From Streptomyces hygroscopicus subsp. hygroscopicus (GTDB lineage Bacteria; Actinomycetota; Actinomycetes; Streptomycetales; Streptomycetaceae): a stretch of 64,000 nt of DNA. Where the stretch lies: contig NZ_BSSM01000001.1 in the NCBI RefSeq assembly GCF_030269125.1, forward strand, positions 992,001-1,056,000, given 5' to 3'. The notes beneath the pieces are model-generated. The model was not told where the DNA came from. It ran no database searches and saw only the letters and a program-made list of their open reading frames with translations. Shown piece by piece: positions 43,138 to 51,900 of the stretch (the first letter of the stretch is position 1; each line of letters opens with the position of its first letter). Made by a program: the position numbers and the translations under genes.

Positions 43138-44034
43138 TCAGGAGCTTCTGCGGGGCCTCTCGCCGACCTTCCCGGGCGCTTGCCCGTTCCCGCCGTCACC
43201 GCCCACCCCAAGGGCGCGTACGACCTCGGAGACACGGGTGTAGACCCCCGGGCTACCCGCCCGCCCGCAGCCGCTGCCCCAGGACACGAGCCCGATCAGG
43301 TGCCCGCCGGCCACCAGCGGCCCTCCGCTGTCGCCCTGGCACGCGTCCGGACCTCCGGCGGCCTCTCCCGCGCAGAGCATGCTCCCGGCCCGGAACACGC
43401 CGTCGGGACCACCCGGGTAGGCACGGGCGCAGCTCTCGTCGGCGAGCACATGCACGTCGGCGGCATGGAGCCGGTGCGCGTATGCGCCGCCGCCGGTCAG
43501 GTCGCCCCAGCCGGAGACCCGGGCCCTGGTGCCCGGCGTGTAGGCCGGGTCGCCCGGCCCCGCCATGCCGATGACCGTCCCCTGCGGCAACGGCTCGGCG
43601 AGCGTGACGACGGCGAAGTCGCCGGAGTTCGTCGCGCTGTCGAAGCCCGGGTTGACCCGCACGTCCCGTACGGCGACCTCCTGGCCCTCGTCGGACAACA
43701 GGTCCGTGCGGCCCGCGATGACCTTGAGGTCGCGCGCGCGGTCGGGTGGCGCCCCGAGGACGTCGTCGGTCATGCAGTGGGCGGCCGTGAGCACCGTGGT
43801 ACGGGCGATCGCCACCCCGCCGCAGAACTGGCCCGCCCGCGTGCCTCCGAACCGGTCACGGCTGGAGAGCGCCACCGTCCACGGGGCCTGCGAGACATCG
43901 ATCGGGAAGCCTCCCACGACCACGCTCCGAGCCGCCGCGGGCGGCGCCATGGACGCGCCCACCAGGGGTATGGCGGTCACGGTGGCCGCCAGGACGAGCG
44001 GCCGGATCAGTGCACGGGCGACGGAACGGCGCAT
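43138..44034 (-). CDS. Secreted trypsin-like serine protease (S1 family)
   Basis: A 298-residue protein with a signal peptide (about 1-36, RPLVLAATVTAIPLVGASMA, cleavage near PAAARS) and a trypsin domain beginning VVVGGFPI. The triad is His86 (TAAHC), Asp139 (SGDFAVV) and Ser236 (CQGDSGGP); Asp230, six residues before the Ser, predicts cleavage after Arg/Lys. Six Cys are placed for disulfides. No long pro-region. The C-terminal 25 residues are a basic, Gly-rich extension. ATG 44034 has GAGGAG upstream. It lies downstream of hrdB on the same strand but after a strong terminator, so it is probably separately transcribed. Confidence 0.92.
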   Translation of the reverse strand: MRRSVARALIRPLVLAATVTAIPLVGASMAPPAAARSVVVGGFPIDVSQAPWTVALSSRDRFGGTRAGQFCGGVAIARTTVLTAAHCMTDDVLGAPPDRARDLKVIAGRTDLLSDEGQEVAVRDVRVNPGFDSATNSGDFAVVTLAEPLPQGTVIGMAGPGDPAYTPGTRARVSGWGDLTGGGAYAHRLHAADVHVLADESCARAYPGGPDGVFRAGSMLCAGEAAGGPDACQGDSGGPLVAGGHLIGLVSWGSGCGRAGSPGVYTRVSEVVRALGVGGDGGNGQAPGKVGERPRRSS

Positions 44035-44102
44035 GCTGACTCCTCACTCAGGGTGGGAACTGGAACACCCAGAGTGATCCACATGGTCACGGCTCGCAGC
44101 AC

Positions 44103-44137
44103 GAAGGCCCGGCTCCCACGTGGGGAGCCGGGCCTTC
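44103..44137 (-). terminator. Terminator of hrdB
   Basis: A perfect 15-bp inverted repeat (44103-44117 with 44123-44137) with a 5-base loop lies 39 bases past the hrdB stop. Confidence 0.9.
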
Positions 44138-44175
44138 GGCGTCGTACGACCGGACTCGCCGACCGGAGCGGCGGA

Positions 44176-45711
44176 CTAGTCGAGGTAGTCGCGCAGCACC
44201 TGGGAGCGTGACGGGTGGCGCAGCTTCGACATGGTCTTGGACTCGATCTGGCGGATGCGCTCACGGGTCACGCCGTAGACCTTGCCGATCTCGTCCAGGG
44301 TCTTCGGCTGGCCGTCGGTGAGGCCGAAGCGCATGGAGACGACGCCGGCCTCGCGCTCGGAGAGGGTGTCCAGGACGGAGTGCAGCTGCTCCTGGAGCAG
44401 CGTGAAGCTGACGGCGTCGGCGGGGACGACGGCCTCGGAGTCCTCGATGAGGTCACCGAACTCGCTGTCGCCGTCCTCACCCAGGGGGGTGTGCAGCGAA
44501 ATGGGCTCGCGGCCGTACTTCTGGACCTCGATGACCTTCTCCGGGGTCATGTCGAGCTCCTTGGCCAGCTCCTCCGGGGTGGGCTCGCGGCCCAGGTCCT
44601 GGAGCATCTGGCGCTGCACGCGGGCGAGCTTGTTGATGACCTCGACCATGTGCACCGGGATACGGATGGTGCGGGCCTGGTCGGCCATGGCGCGGGTGAT
44701 CGCCTGACGGATCCACCAGGTGGCGTACGTGGAGAACTTGTAGCCCTTGGTGTAGTCGAACTTCTCGACGGCACGGATCAGACCCAGGTTGCCCTCCTGG
44801 ATGAGGTCCAGGAACAGCATGCCGCGGCCGGTGTAGCGCTTGGCCAGGGAGACCACCAGACGGAGGTTGGCCTCCAGCAGGTGGTTCTTGGCGCGGCGGC
44901 CGTCCTCGGCGATGATCTCCAGCTCGCGCTTGAGCTTCGGGGCGAGCTTGTCCGCGTTCGCGAGCTTGTCCTCGGCGAACAGGCCGGCCTCGATGCGCTT
45001 GGCGAGCTCGACCTCCTGCTCGGCGTTGAGCAGGGGGACCTTGCCGATCTGCTTCAGGTAGTCCTTGACCGGGTCGGCGGTGGCGCCGGCCGCGGCGACC
45101 TGCTGCGCGGGCGCGTCGTCCTCGTCCTCGTCGGAGAGGACGAAGCCGGCGCTCTCGGCGCCTTCGGGCTCGTCGCCGACCTTGGTGTCCTCAAGGACCT
45201 CGTCCTCGAGGATCTCGGCGTCGTCCTTCTTGCCCGTGGTCTTCTTGGCCGTGGTCTTCTTGGCCGTGGTCTTCTTGGCAACCGCCTTCTTGGCGGTCGT
45301 CTTCTTGGCCGCGGCCTTCTTGGCGGGCGAGGCCTCCTCGGCGGGATCAGCCGGGGCGGCGGACGCCGCGGGGGCGGCCGTGGCGGCGGTGGCCTTCCTG
45401 GTGGTCACCGTCTTCGCCGCGACCGTCTTGGTGGCGGTGCGCTTGGCCGGGCTCTTCGCTGCGACGCTCTTTCGGGTGCGCTTGGGCTCTGCTGCACTGA
45501 CCATCAGCGTCACACCCTCTTCCTCCAGGATCTGGTTGAGGCTGCGCAGTACGTTCTTCCACTGAGTGGCCGGAATCTGGTCAGCTTCGAAGGCCCGACG
45601 CACATCGTCGCCGGCGATCTGCCCCTCAGCCTTTCCCCGCTCAATGAGCGCCATGACAGAGACGGACTCGGCGATCTCCGGCGGGAGCGTACGGGATGTG
45701 CTGGCCGACAC
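44176..45711 (-). CDS. hrdB: Principal sigma factor HrdB
   Basis: The essential housekeeping sigma-70, 511 residues, equal to the S. coelicolor protein. Region 1.1-like residues 1-65 ([20 protein letters not shown]) lead to a long Lys/Ala/Thr arm (about 75-165, repeats of KKTTAKK) and an acidic stretch. Then come regions 1.2-2.4 ([55 protein letters not shown]), region 3 and region 4.2 with [23 protein letters not shown] 45711 has AGAGG seven bases upstream; GTG start and length fit known HrdB. Followed by a strong terminator. Upstream are a housekeeping-type promoter candidate and a GGGAAT word at 45847-45852 resembling a SigR -35. Confidence 0.97.
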   Translation of the reverse strand: MSASTSRTLPPEIAESVSVMALIERGKAEGQIAGDDVRRAFEADQIPATQWKNVLRSLNQILEEEGVTLMVSAAEPKRTRKSVAAKSPAKRTATKTVAAKTVTTRKATAATAAPAASAAPADPAEEASPAKKAAAKKTTAKKAVAKKTTAKKTTAKKTTGKKDDAEILEDEVLEDTKVGDEPEGAESAGFVLSDEDEDDAPAQQVAAAGATADPVKDYLKQIGKVPLLNAEQEVELAKRIEAGLFAEDKLANADKLAPKLKRELEIIAEDGRRAKNHLLEANLRLVVSLAKRYTGRGMLFLDLIQEGNLGLIRAVEKFDYTKGYKFSTYATWWIRQAITRAMADQARTIRIPVHMVEVINKLARVQRQMLQDLGREPTPEELAKELDMTPEKVIEVQKYGREPISLHTPLGEDGDSEFGDLIEDSEAVVPADAVSFTLLQEQLHSVLDTLSEREAGVVSMRFGLTDGQPKTLDEIGKVYGVTRERIRQIESKTMSKLRHPSRSQVLRDYLD

Positions 45712-45896
45712 GAACAACCTCTCGGAACGTTGGAAAACGGCTTCCGGCACCGTCCATTGCGGACGGCAGCCGACCACCGGCCTGGGGATGGGCCGACGGC
45801 GCGGGCGCGGGCCGGGGAGATGCACAGCGCCATGCATGGCGTCCGTATTCCCTCCGCGGCTGTCACCTCTTAGGTCATCGCGCTGTTCCCCTGAGT

Positions 45897-45926
45897 GTTA
45901 CGCCCATTCTGCGTGGCCCGAGTCAC
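45897..45926 (-). promoter_or_regulatory. Candidate hrdB promoter
   Basis: On the minus strand GTGACT (45926-45921) and CGTAAC (45902-45897) are 18 bases apart, about 186-215 bases before the start codon, a long leader as expected for hrdB. Fit to the TTGACN/TANNNT consensus is moderate. Confidence 0.35.
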
Positions 45927-45985
45927 ACCCCGTAAGCGAACAAAGGCGGACAGATACGGACGAAATGGATCGCCTGCCGCAACCA

Positions 45986-46045
45986 CCGGACCCCACCGGA
46001 CCCCACCGGACTCCTGAGGATCCGGCGGGGTCCACCGGGGTCCGG
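45986..46045 (-). terminator. Long hairpin made of ~10-bp GC repeats, probable terminator of the GntR gene
   Basis: Three tandem CCGGACCCCA-type units on the left pair with GGGGTCC-type units on the right, giving a stem of about 28 bp with a few mismatches and a TGAG loop. It lies about 95 bases after the stop of the minus-strand GntR gene. Confidence 0.6.
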
Positions 46046-46139
46046 CGGTGACGGGGACGACGGCCGGCACCCGGCCCGGCGCGCCGTGGGAACCGCGGGG
46101 ACGCCGCACACCGACGACCGCACCGCCCGCGCGGGGCGG

Positions 46140-47027
46140 TCAGTGCTCGCGCGGGGCGGGAACCACCCGCTCCACCTCGGGCTGGACGGTCAGCAGCTGG
46201 CGCATGGCGGTCTCCGCCGCGCCGCCGTCGCCGGTGCCGAGGGCGTCGACGATGCGGGCGTGCTGGGCGAGGGAGGCGTCGTTCGGCCGGTCACAGGCCG
46301 TGACCGGGCCGCCGGAGACCTGGAGGGCGGCGCCGACGATGCCGGAGAGGTGCTCCAGCATGCGGTTGCCCGCGATCTGGATGAGCAGCCCGTGGAACTC
46401 GGTGTCGGCGCGCGAGTACGTGAGCGCGTCGCCCTGCGCCATGGCGTGGCTCATGATCTCGACCATGTCGGACAGGCGCTGCTGCACCTCCTCGCGGCCG
46501 TGCCCCGCGGCGAGGCGGGCGGCGAGCGGCTCGATGGTCCAGCGCAGCTCGCTGAGCTCGCGACGCTGGTCGTCGCGCTGGGGGCCGAAGGCCCGCCACT
46601 CGATGATGTCCGGGTCGAGGAGGTTCCAGTCACTGACCGGGCGCACGCGCGTGCCGACGTTCGGCCGGGCGCTGACCAGGCCCTTGGCCTCCAGGACACG
46701 GAGGGACTCGCGGACGACGGTGCGGGAGACCTCGAAGCGCTGGCCGATCTCCTCCGGCACCAGCGGACGGTCCGCGCCCAGGTCGCCGGAGACGATCATC
46801 TGACCGAGCTGCTGGACGAGTTGGCCGTGCAGCCCGCGTCCGCGGCTGCCCGTGGCGCGCCGGCCGACCCGGCCCAGCTCGGATTCCCCTCCGTCCCAGG
46901 CGGGCGCTCCGACGCGGTCGCCCACCGGGGCGTCGCCATAGGAGTAGCGGTCGAGTTCGCCCGGACCGACCAGACCGGAGTCGGTGGAGCGGGCGGCGGT
47001 CATCATGGTGTGCGCAAGGGTACTCAC
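46140..47027 (-). CDS. GntR-family transcriptional regulator, FCD subgroup
   Basis: About 295 residues from GTG 47027, with AAAGGA four bases upstream. An unusual N-terminal extension of about 65 residues precedes the winged helix (about 70-135: GLHGQLVQQLGQMIVSGDLG, FEVSRTVVRESLRVLEAKGL). The FCD ligand domain (about 150-280) has ELRWTIEPLAARLAA and DTEFHGLLIQIAGN, suggesting metal-assisted carboxylate binding. Relatives in Streptomyces are often annotated as gluconate-type repressors. Targets are not apparent; it sits immediately upstream of hrdB on the same strand, separated by a hairpin. Confidence 0.87.
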   Translation of the reverse strand: MSTLAHTMMTAARSTDSGLVGPGELDRYSYGDAPVGDRVGAPAWDGGESELGRVGRRATGSRGRGLHGQLVQQLGQMIVSGDLGADRPLVPEEIGQRFEVSRTVVRESLRVLEAKGLVSARPNVGTRVRPVSDWNLLDPDIIEWRAFGPQRDDQRRELSELRWTIEPLAARLAAGHGREEVQQRLSDMVEIMSHAMAQGDALTYSRADTEFHGLLIQIAGNRMLEHLSGIVGAALQVSGGPVTACDRPNDASLAQHARIVDALGTGDGGAAETAMRQLLTVQPEVERVVPAPREH

Positions 47028-47193
47028 GAGTCCTTTGTCGGCGTCGGCTCCAACTCCCTTGAGGTCTTTGGTGAAAAGCACACGAAAGGGTGATCGCTCA
47101 CCCCGTCGCAATTGACGCCTTATCGGAAAGAAACGAGCCGTCCACGGGGAGTTGTGGGCACAAGCGGCATCAGAACCGTAAGAACCGTGGTCA

Positions 47194-49332
47194 TCAGGCC
47201 CTGCTGCGCAAGGTCGTGAACAGATACGCGCACAGCAGCGCCGTCAGGGACAACACCATTGCGCCACCTACGGGTTGGACGAGTACGCGCACCACCGCGA
47301 GCAGGTACCGGTCCCCGCCGAACGGCCACTGCAGCAGGAACACCTCCCGCATCCGCACCGGCAGATCGGCCACCGTCCGCACGGCCGGTCCCCGGAACGC
47401 CGAGTGCATGAGGGGCACGACGGCCACGGGTACGGCGAGGACGGCGGCGAGTCCTCCCGAGGTGGACCGGAAGACACCGGCCGCGAGCACCCCGGCCCAG
47501 GCACACCCGACGACGAGTCCGAACCAGCTCGCGGCCATCGGAAGCCAGTCCTCGGGGACCTGCGTCAGATCCCGCCCGTAGACGAGGTAGAGGGCCTGCG
47601 CGTCGCAGCCCGCGGTGAGGAAGGCGAGCAGTGCCGCGGTGACGCCGGAGACGAGGAGTTTCGCGGCCAGCAGCCCCAGCCGGCGGGGCACGGTGCCCCG
47701 GTCGGCCGCGAGGGCGGGATGGCGGAACTCGTCCCCGAAGGCCAGCGCCCCGAGCAGCCCCGCCGCCAGTGCCGTGGGCGGCAGCGGCAGCTCCCGCGGC
47801 CACGCCGCGAACAGCCGCGCCTGCGGGGTGTGGCCGATCCCGGCCAGCGCCACGGCGGTGAGGACGGACAGCACGAGCGCGGCGCCGCAGACCAGGAACC
47901 CGGTGCCGACTCCCGCGGCCCGCCGGATCTCGTAGCGCAGGGGACGGAGGGGGGCGGGGGCGGAGCGGACGGGGATGGGGGGCGGCAGGGGGGAGAGCGC
48001 GTCGAAGGCGCGGGTGCCGCCGGCCCGGCCGTCGGGGCCCGCCGTCCGCGGCCTGCGGATGGCCGGCTTCCGGGCTCCGGGCAGGAGCGTGCGCAGGGCG
48101 GAGATGCCCGCCGTGGCGATGCGGTTGGGCGCGGTGGGTGTGGAGACGGTTCCGGGCTTTCCCGGGAGGCGGGGAGGAACGGTTCCGGCGCCGAACGCCA
48201 CGCCGCTTTCGGCTCGAAGCGGCGCCCCGGCGGGTTCGGCCGGCGAGACCGAGGCGATCCGGTTGCCCGAGCCGCCGGGCAGAGGCGACTGCTGGGGGGT
48301 GGGGGCCGGGGCAGGGCGTTCGGATCGCGGGGTGGTGGGCGGGTCGGGCGCGGAGAAGCCGAAGACGGTCCGTTCGCGCTCCGGTGCCCTACGGCCCGAC
48401 GCCTGGTCCGGTGCGGTCGGCGCGCGCTCGGGCGGCGCGCCGGCCGCACCGGTTCCCGGCCCCATGTCCCCCAGCTCGTCGGCGAGTTGGTGGACGAGGA
48501 TGCCGTGGCGGAAGGCTGTGTCGCCGACGACCGCGGTCGTGGTGCCGTACACGGAGAGGTGGTTGCCGCCCTCGCGTACGACCTCGACGGAACGGCGGCC
48601 GGTGCGGGCCTCCTTGGCGAGTGCGGCGGCGAGGCGCCCGGCGTGCGGGCTGCGCACGGCCACGCGCGGGCGCAGCCGGGTGCGCGCGAAGTCCCCCGCC
48701 TCCTGGTCGGCGACGACCCGGCCGGCGTCGAGGGTGACCACCCGGTCCGCGACACGCGCCGCCTCCCTCGGGTCGGCCGTGGTCGTCAGCACGGTGCCGC
48801 CCTGGTCGGCGTGGGCGCGCAGCATGCCGTACAGCCACCGCGCCTCCCCGAGGGAGAGGCCGCCGGCCGGATCGTCCAGGACGAGCGTGTGCGGGTCGGG
48901 CAGCAGGGCGCACGCCAGGCCGAGCCTGCGGTCCATGCCGCGCGAGAGCGTGCCGAGCCGTTCCTCGCGGAAGCTGACGAGGCCGACCGCTTCGAGGACC
49001 TCGTCGGCACGGCGCACCGGGACGCCCGAGGCCGCGCACAGCATGCGCAGGTGGCCGCGGACCGAGCGGGCCGGGTGCCCCGGCACGTCGCCGAGGAGCA
49101 CGCCGACCTCGCGCGCCGGATGGGCGATCCGGTACAGGGGCCGCCCCCTGAAGTAGGCGATGCCCCGGCCCGGTTGCAGGGCGAGCATCAGCCTCAGCGC
49201 CGTGGTCTTGCCCGCGCCGACGGTGCCCAGGAGCACGGTGATCTGTCCGGCACGCGCTTCGAAGGAGACGTCGTCGACGGCGGGCGGCCGCGCCTTGCGG
49301 GAGGTACTGGTCAGTCCGAAGGCTTGGATCAC
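47194..49332 (-). CDS. ABC transporter with ATPase and membrane domains fused by a Pro-rich linker
   Basis: About 712 residues. The N-terminal ATPase domain (about 5-215) has Walker A LLGTVGAGKTTALR, signature TLSRGMDRRLGLA and Walker B HTLVLDDPAGGL; the signature is not the usual LSGGQ and the position after Walker B is Asp-Pro rather than Glu-Pro, so hydrolysis may be altered. A disordered Pro/Ala-rich linker (about 310-475) follows, then an ABC-2-like membrane part (about 495-705) with about six helices (GFLVCGAALVLSVLTAVALA). I choose GTG 49332 because family ATPases begin here (VIQAFGLTS). Function could be export; the substrate is unknown. Confidence 0.8.
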   Translation of the reverse strand: MIQAFGLTSTSRKARPPAVDDVSFEARAGQITVLLGTVGAGKTTALRLMLALQPGRGIAYFRGRPLYRIAHPAREVGVLLGDVPGHPARSVRGHLRMLCAASGVPVRRADEVLEAVGLVSFREERLGTLSRGMDRRLGLACALLPDPHTLVLDDPAGGLSLGEARWLYGMLRAHADQGGTVLTTTADPREAARVADRVVTLDAGRVVADQEAGDFARTRLRPRVAVRSPHAGRLAAALAKEARTGRRSVEVVREGGNHLSVYGTTTAVVGDTAFRHGILVHQLADELGDMGPGTGAAGAPPERAPTAPDQASGRRAPERERTVFGFSAPDPPTTPRSERPAPAPTPQQSPLPGGSGNRIASVSPAEPAGAPLRAESGVAFGAGTVPPRLPGKPGTVSTPTAPNRIATAGISALRTLLPGARKPAIRRPRTAGPDGRAGGTRAFDALSPLPPPIPVRSAPAPLRPLRYEIRRAAGVGTGFLVCGAALVLSVLTAVALAGIGHTPQARLFAAWPRELPLPPTALAAGLLGALAFGDEFRHPALAADRGTVPRRLGLLAAKLLVSGVTAALLAFLTAGCDAQALYLVYGRDLTQVPEDWLPMAASWFGLVVGCAWAGVLAAGVFRSTSGGLAAVLAVPVAVVPLMHSAFRGPAVRTVADLPVRMREVFLLQWPFGGDRYLLAVVRVLVQPVGGAMVLSLTALLCAYLFTTLRSRA

Positions 49333-49476
49333 CTGCAGCAAGATAGCGTGCGGTGTCCGGTTTTTTGATGTATGGGAGGTTTTGTCGACGAGTGCCACGC
49401 TCCCGCGCCGGTCCCTGTCCACCGTTCGACGCAACAGCGGCCCGGCTCCCCCGGCCGCGTCCGGGCTCCGCGCCCG

Positions 49477-50235
49477 TCAGACCTCGGGACGCAGCATCGG
49501 CGGATTGAGCAGCGTGGCCCCACCGGCCCGGAAGAGCTGGGCCGGCCGACCGCCCTGACGTGTGGTCGTGCCCCCCGTCGGAACGAGGAATCCCGGGGTC
49601 CCGGTGACCTTGCGGTGGAAGTTGCGCGGATCGAGGGCCACCCCCCATACCGCCTCGTACACCCGGCGCAGCTCCCCGACCGTGAACTCCGGCGGGCAGA
49701 ACGCGGTGGCCAGCGACGAGTACTCGATCTTGGAGCGGGCCCGCTCCACGCCGTCGGCGAGGATCTGGGCGTGATCGAAGGCGAGCGGTGCGACGGGTTC
49801 ACCGTCGCGGCCGTAACCGCTCTGCTGGAGCAGTTCCTCGACCGGGGCCCAGCGCGCGTTGCTGGCGTCCCCTCCCGCGCGGGGTGCGGGCAGGTCGGGG
49901 GCGAGCGCGAGGTGCGCGACGCTGACCACGCGCATCCGCGGGTCCCGATCGGGGTCTCCGTAGGTGGCGAGCTGCTCCAGGTGCGCCCCGTTGTGCTGCG
50001 CGGGGGCCGAGGGGTCGTGCGCGTGCAGCCCCGTCTCCTCCGCCAGCTCGCGCGCCGCCGCCTGGTTCAGGTCCTCGTCGGCCCGTACGAAGCCGCCGGG
50101 CAGCGCCCACCGTCCCTGGAAGGGCGACTCGCCCCGGCGTACCGCCAACGCGCACAGCGCATGACGGCGAACGGTCAGCACGACCAGGTCCACGGTGACG
50201 GCGAAGGGCGGAAAGGCTGACGGGTCGTAGGGCAT
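49477..50235 (-). CDS. Nudix-domain protein with C-terminal winged helix (NrtR-like regulator)
   Basis: A 252-residue protein. Residues 10-150 form a Nudix domain with an intact box GGFVRADEDL plus NQAAARELAEETGL at about 47-70. Residues 165-225 (PPEFTVGELRRVYEAVWGVA, LDPRNFHRKVTGTPGFL) form the winged helix of NrtR-type proteins, which repress NAD-metabolism genes and sense ADP-ribose. Because the Nudix residues look complete it may also hydrolyse ADP-ribose or a similar nucleotide. ATG 50235. A TCGTC/GACGA dyad 14-28 bases upstream is a natural autoregulatory site. Confidence 0.88.
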   Translation of the reverse strand: MPYDPSAFPPFAVTVDLVVLTVRRHALCALAVRRGESPFQGRWALPGGFVRADEDLNQAAARELAEETGLHAHDPSAPAQHNGAHLEQLATYGDPDRDPRMRVVSVAHLALAPDLPAPRAGGDASNARWAPVEELLQQSGYGRDGEPVAPLAFDHAQILADGVERARSKIEYSSLATAFCPPEFTVGELRRVYEAVWGVALDPRNFHRKVTGTPGFLVPTGGTTTRQGGRPAQLFRAGGATLLNPPMLRPEV

Positions 50236-50248
50236 GCCGCGATCATAG

Positions 50249-50263
50249 TCGTCTGCCTGACGA
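50249..50263. promoter_or_regulatory. TCGTC-N5-GACGA dyad upstream of the Nudix regulator
   Basis: TCGTCTGCCTGACGA has perfect 5-bp arms and sits 14-28 bases before the start codon. Position and symmetry fit an operator for the NrtR-like protein, but the motif is short. Confidence 0.4.
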
Positions 50264-50342
50264 TAAACACGCCCTTCGCCGGTCGCAGCGACGGCGCTTC
50301 CGCTTCGTCGCGTTATGGGCGGCGGGGCGGCTCCCGGCCGTT

Positions 50343-51767
50343 TCAGGGCATGGTCCCCTCCGTTCCTTCGGCGTGCCTACGCGTGCCGGCCGGGTGCCAG
50401 GTGCCTGCGCGCGGGGGCCGGCCGGCGGCCGGCCCGGGGGTCGCCGGGCGCCGCTGTCCGAGCACGCGGGCGGCGCGGGGACCCTCGCCGAGGGCGGCGA
50501 CGGCGGACCTCAGCCGGCGGCGTCGGCGGATCCGCGCGGCCGGATCGGGCTCGCCGGCCGGTGCCGGGGCCGCCGGCGCCGGGTCGACCGGATTCCTGGT
50601 CACCGGTTCGGTGGTCGCCGCGGCCTTCACGGGCTCCGCGGCCGGCGCCTTCCCGGTCCGGTCCGCTCGCAGGCAGCGGCGGATCGACTCCACGTCGATC
50701 CCCTCGTTGCACGCCTGATGGAGGAGGCGGGCGAAGAGGTAGTCGGGATCGGCGCCCATCGCCATCGCCAGGGCCTCGCGGGCCTCGAGTTCGTCGCCCG
50801 TGGACCAGGCGACCCAGCCTGCCAGGGTCAGCGCGGGGGCGGCGTGTTCGCCGTAGGGTCCGACGCAGCGGCGGGCGAGGGCGCGCCAGAGCCGCAGCGC
50901 GGGGGCCGCCTCGTCGCCCTCCATCCACGCGGCGGCGCGGTCGCGGGTGGTGCGGTCCTGGAGGCCGAGGATCAGCCGGGCCGCCTCGTCGTGCCCGATC
51001 AGACCGTCGTCGCGCAGGTCGGCCGGAAGCGCGCCGGCGACCGGGGTGGCCGCCGCGAGGCGGTGCAGAAGCCGCTCGGCGAGGACGACGGTCTCCTCGG
51101 CCACCTCCGCACGGCCCGCCGCGTCGAGGATGCGGGGCACCAGAGCCGCGCCCGCCGCGTCGAGGGCGGCCTCCTGCTCCCGCGCCGCGGCGGCCTCCCA
51201 GGGCTGGAGCCGGACACGCAACTCCTTGAGGGTGCCCCGGACTTGGATACCGGCGTAGGTGGCCGCCGCGGCGAGGACCGAGGTGCCGGGCAGGCCCATC
51301 GGCGTCCCGTCCTCGGGACAGCAGTCCTCGGTGGGGCAGCAGTACGACCAGTACCGGCCGTCGGAGATGCACAGGGCCTCGATGACCGGCACGTCGAGGT
51401 CGCCGCACTGGACGCGCAGCAGGTGGACGAGGCGGGCGAGCCGGCGTTCGACGTCCCGGCCGCTCTCTCCGGGGCCGGGTTCCTGGCAGACGTAGGCCAC
51501 CAGCTGTTCGGGCCTGGCGCCCCGCCGTTCGCTGCCGGTCACCAGGCCCCGGGCCAGTTGCCGTGCGGCCTCCTCCCAGTCCTCCTCGTGCGCGGGGATG
51601 CCGAGGCGGGCCCGGCCGCCGAACCTGCCCTTGCCCCCGCTGTCGTGCAGGGCGACCAGGACCATGCTGTCCTCCGGCCGGTAACCCAGCAGGTAGGGCA
51701 GGGCGTCGGCCAGTTCGGCCGGGGTGCGCAGGGTGACCTGCTCGGTGGATTCGCTGTGATGCGTCAT
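50343..51767 (-). CDS. DUF4192 family protein
   Basis: A 474-residue soluble protein of the actinobacterial DUF4192 family, recognised by its start (LRTPAELADALPYLLGYRPE, DSMVLVALHD) and its later helical region (LTLAGWVAWSTGDELEAREA, LAMAMGADPDYLFARLLHQA). It has a short Cys cluster YWSYCCPTEDCCPEDG near residue 137 that might bind metal. The last 90 residues are Pro/Ala/Arg rich. ATG 51767 fits the family start but has no good ribosome site. It is divergent from recQ (133 bases). Function unknown. Confidence 0.85.
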   Translation of the reverse strand: MTHHSESTEQVTLRTPAELADALPYLLGYRPEDSMVLVALHDSGGKGRFGGRARLGIPAHEEDWEEAARQLARGLVTGSERRGARPEQLVAYVCQEPGPGESGRDVERRLARLVHLLRVQCGDLDVPVIEALCISDGRYWSYCCPTEDCCPEDGTPMGLPGTSVLAAAATYAGIQVRGTLKELRVRLQPWEAAAAREQEAALDAAGAALVPRILDAAGRAEVAEETVVLAERLLHRLAAATPVAGALPADLRDDGLIGHDEAARLILGLQDRTTRDRAAAWMEGDEAAPALRLWRALARRCVGPYGEHAAPALTLAGWVAWSTGDELEAREALAMAMGADPDYLFARLLHQACNEGIDVESIRRCLRADRTGKAPAAEPVKAAATTEPVTRNPVDPAPAAPAPAGEPDPAARIRRRRRLRSAVAALGEGPRAARVLGQRRPATPGPAAGRPPRAGTWHPAGTRRHAEGTEGTMP

Positions 51768-51900
51768 GCGCCGACGATCTCGCGGATCCGGCGAGCCCGC
51801 TCGGGCCTGTGGATAAGTCGAATCAGGGACACGACAAGCCACTGGCCGTCGTCCACAGATCCGCCTCCGGCCCGCCCGTTCGTCGGTCCCGTCCTGTTGT

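Larger units (their letters stand above)
45712..46139. other. hrdB promoter region
   Basis: No gene is supported in these 428 bases. The hrdB-proximal half is leader and promoter; the distal part (45986-46045) is a repeated-arm hairpin after the upstream GntR gene. Confidence 0.5.

Noticed and set aside
45824-45852. SigR-type hrdB promoter from GGGAAT at 45847-45852 (minus strand)
   Set aside because: The -35 word is exact, but at 18 bases the -10 reads GCTGT rather than (G/C)GTTG, so I do not list it as a feature.
44215-45873. Plus-strand open frame of about 550 codons opposite hrdB
   Set aside because: Mirror of the hrdB codon pattern (Leu/Gly/Asp/Val repeats from the Lys/Ala arm); hrdB is certain.
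47275-49368. Plus-strand open frame of about 700 codons opposite the ABC fusion gene
   Set aside because: Glu/Gly/Arg-rich shadow without motifs; the minus strand has Walker motifs and membrane segments.
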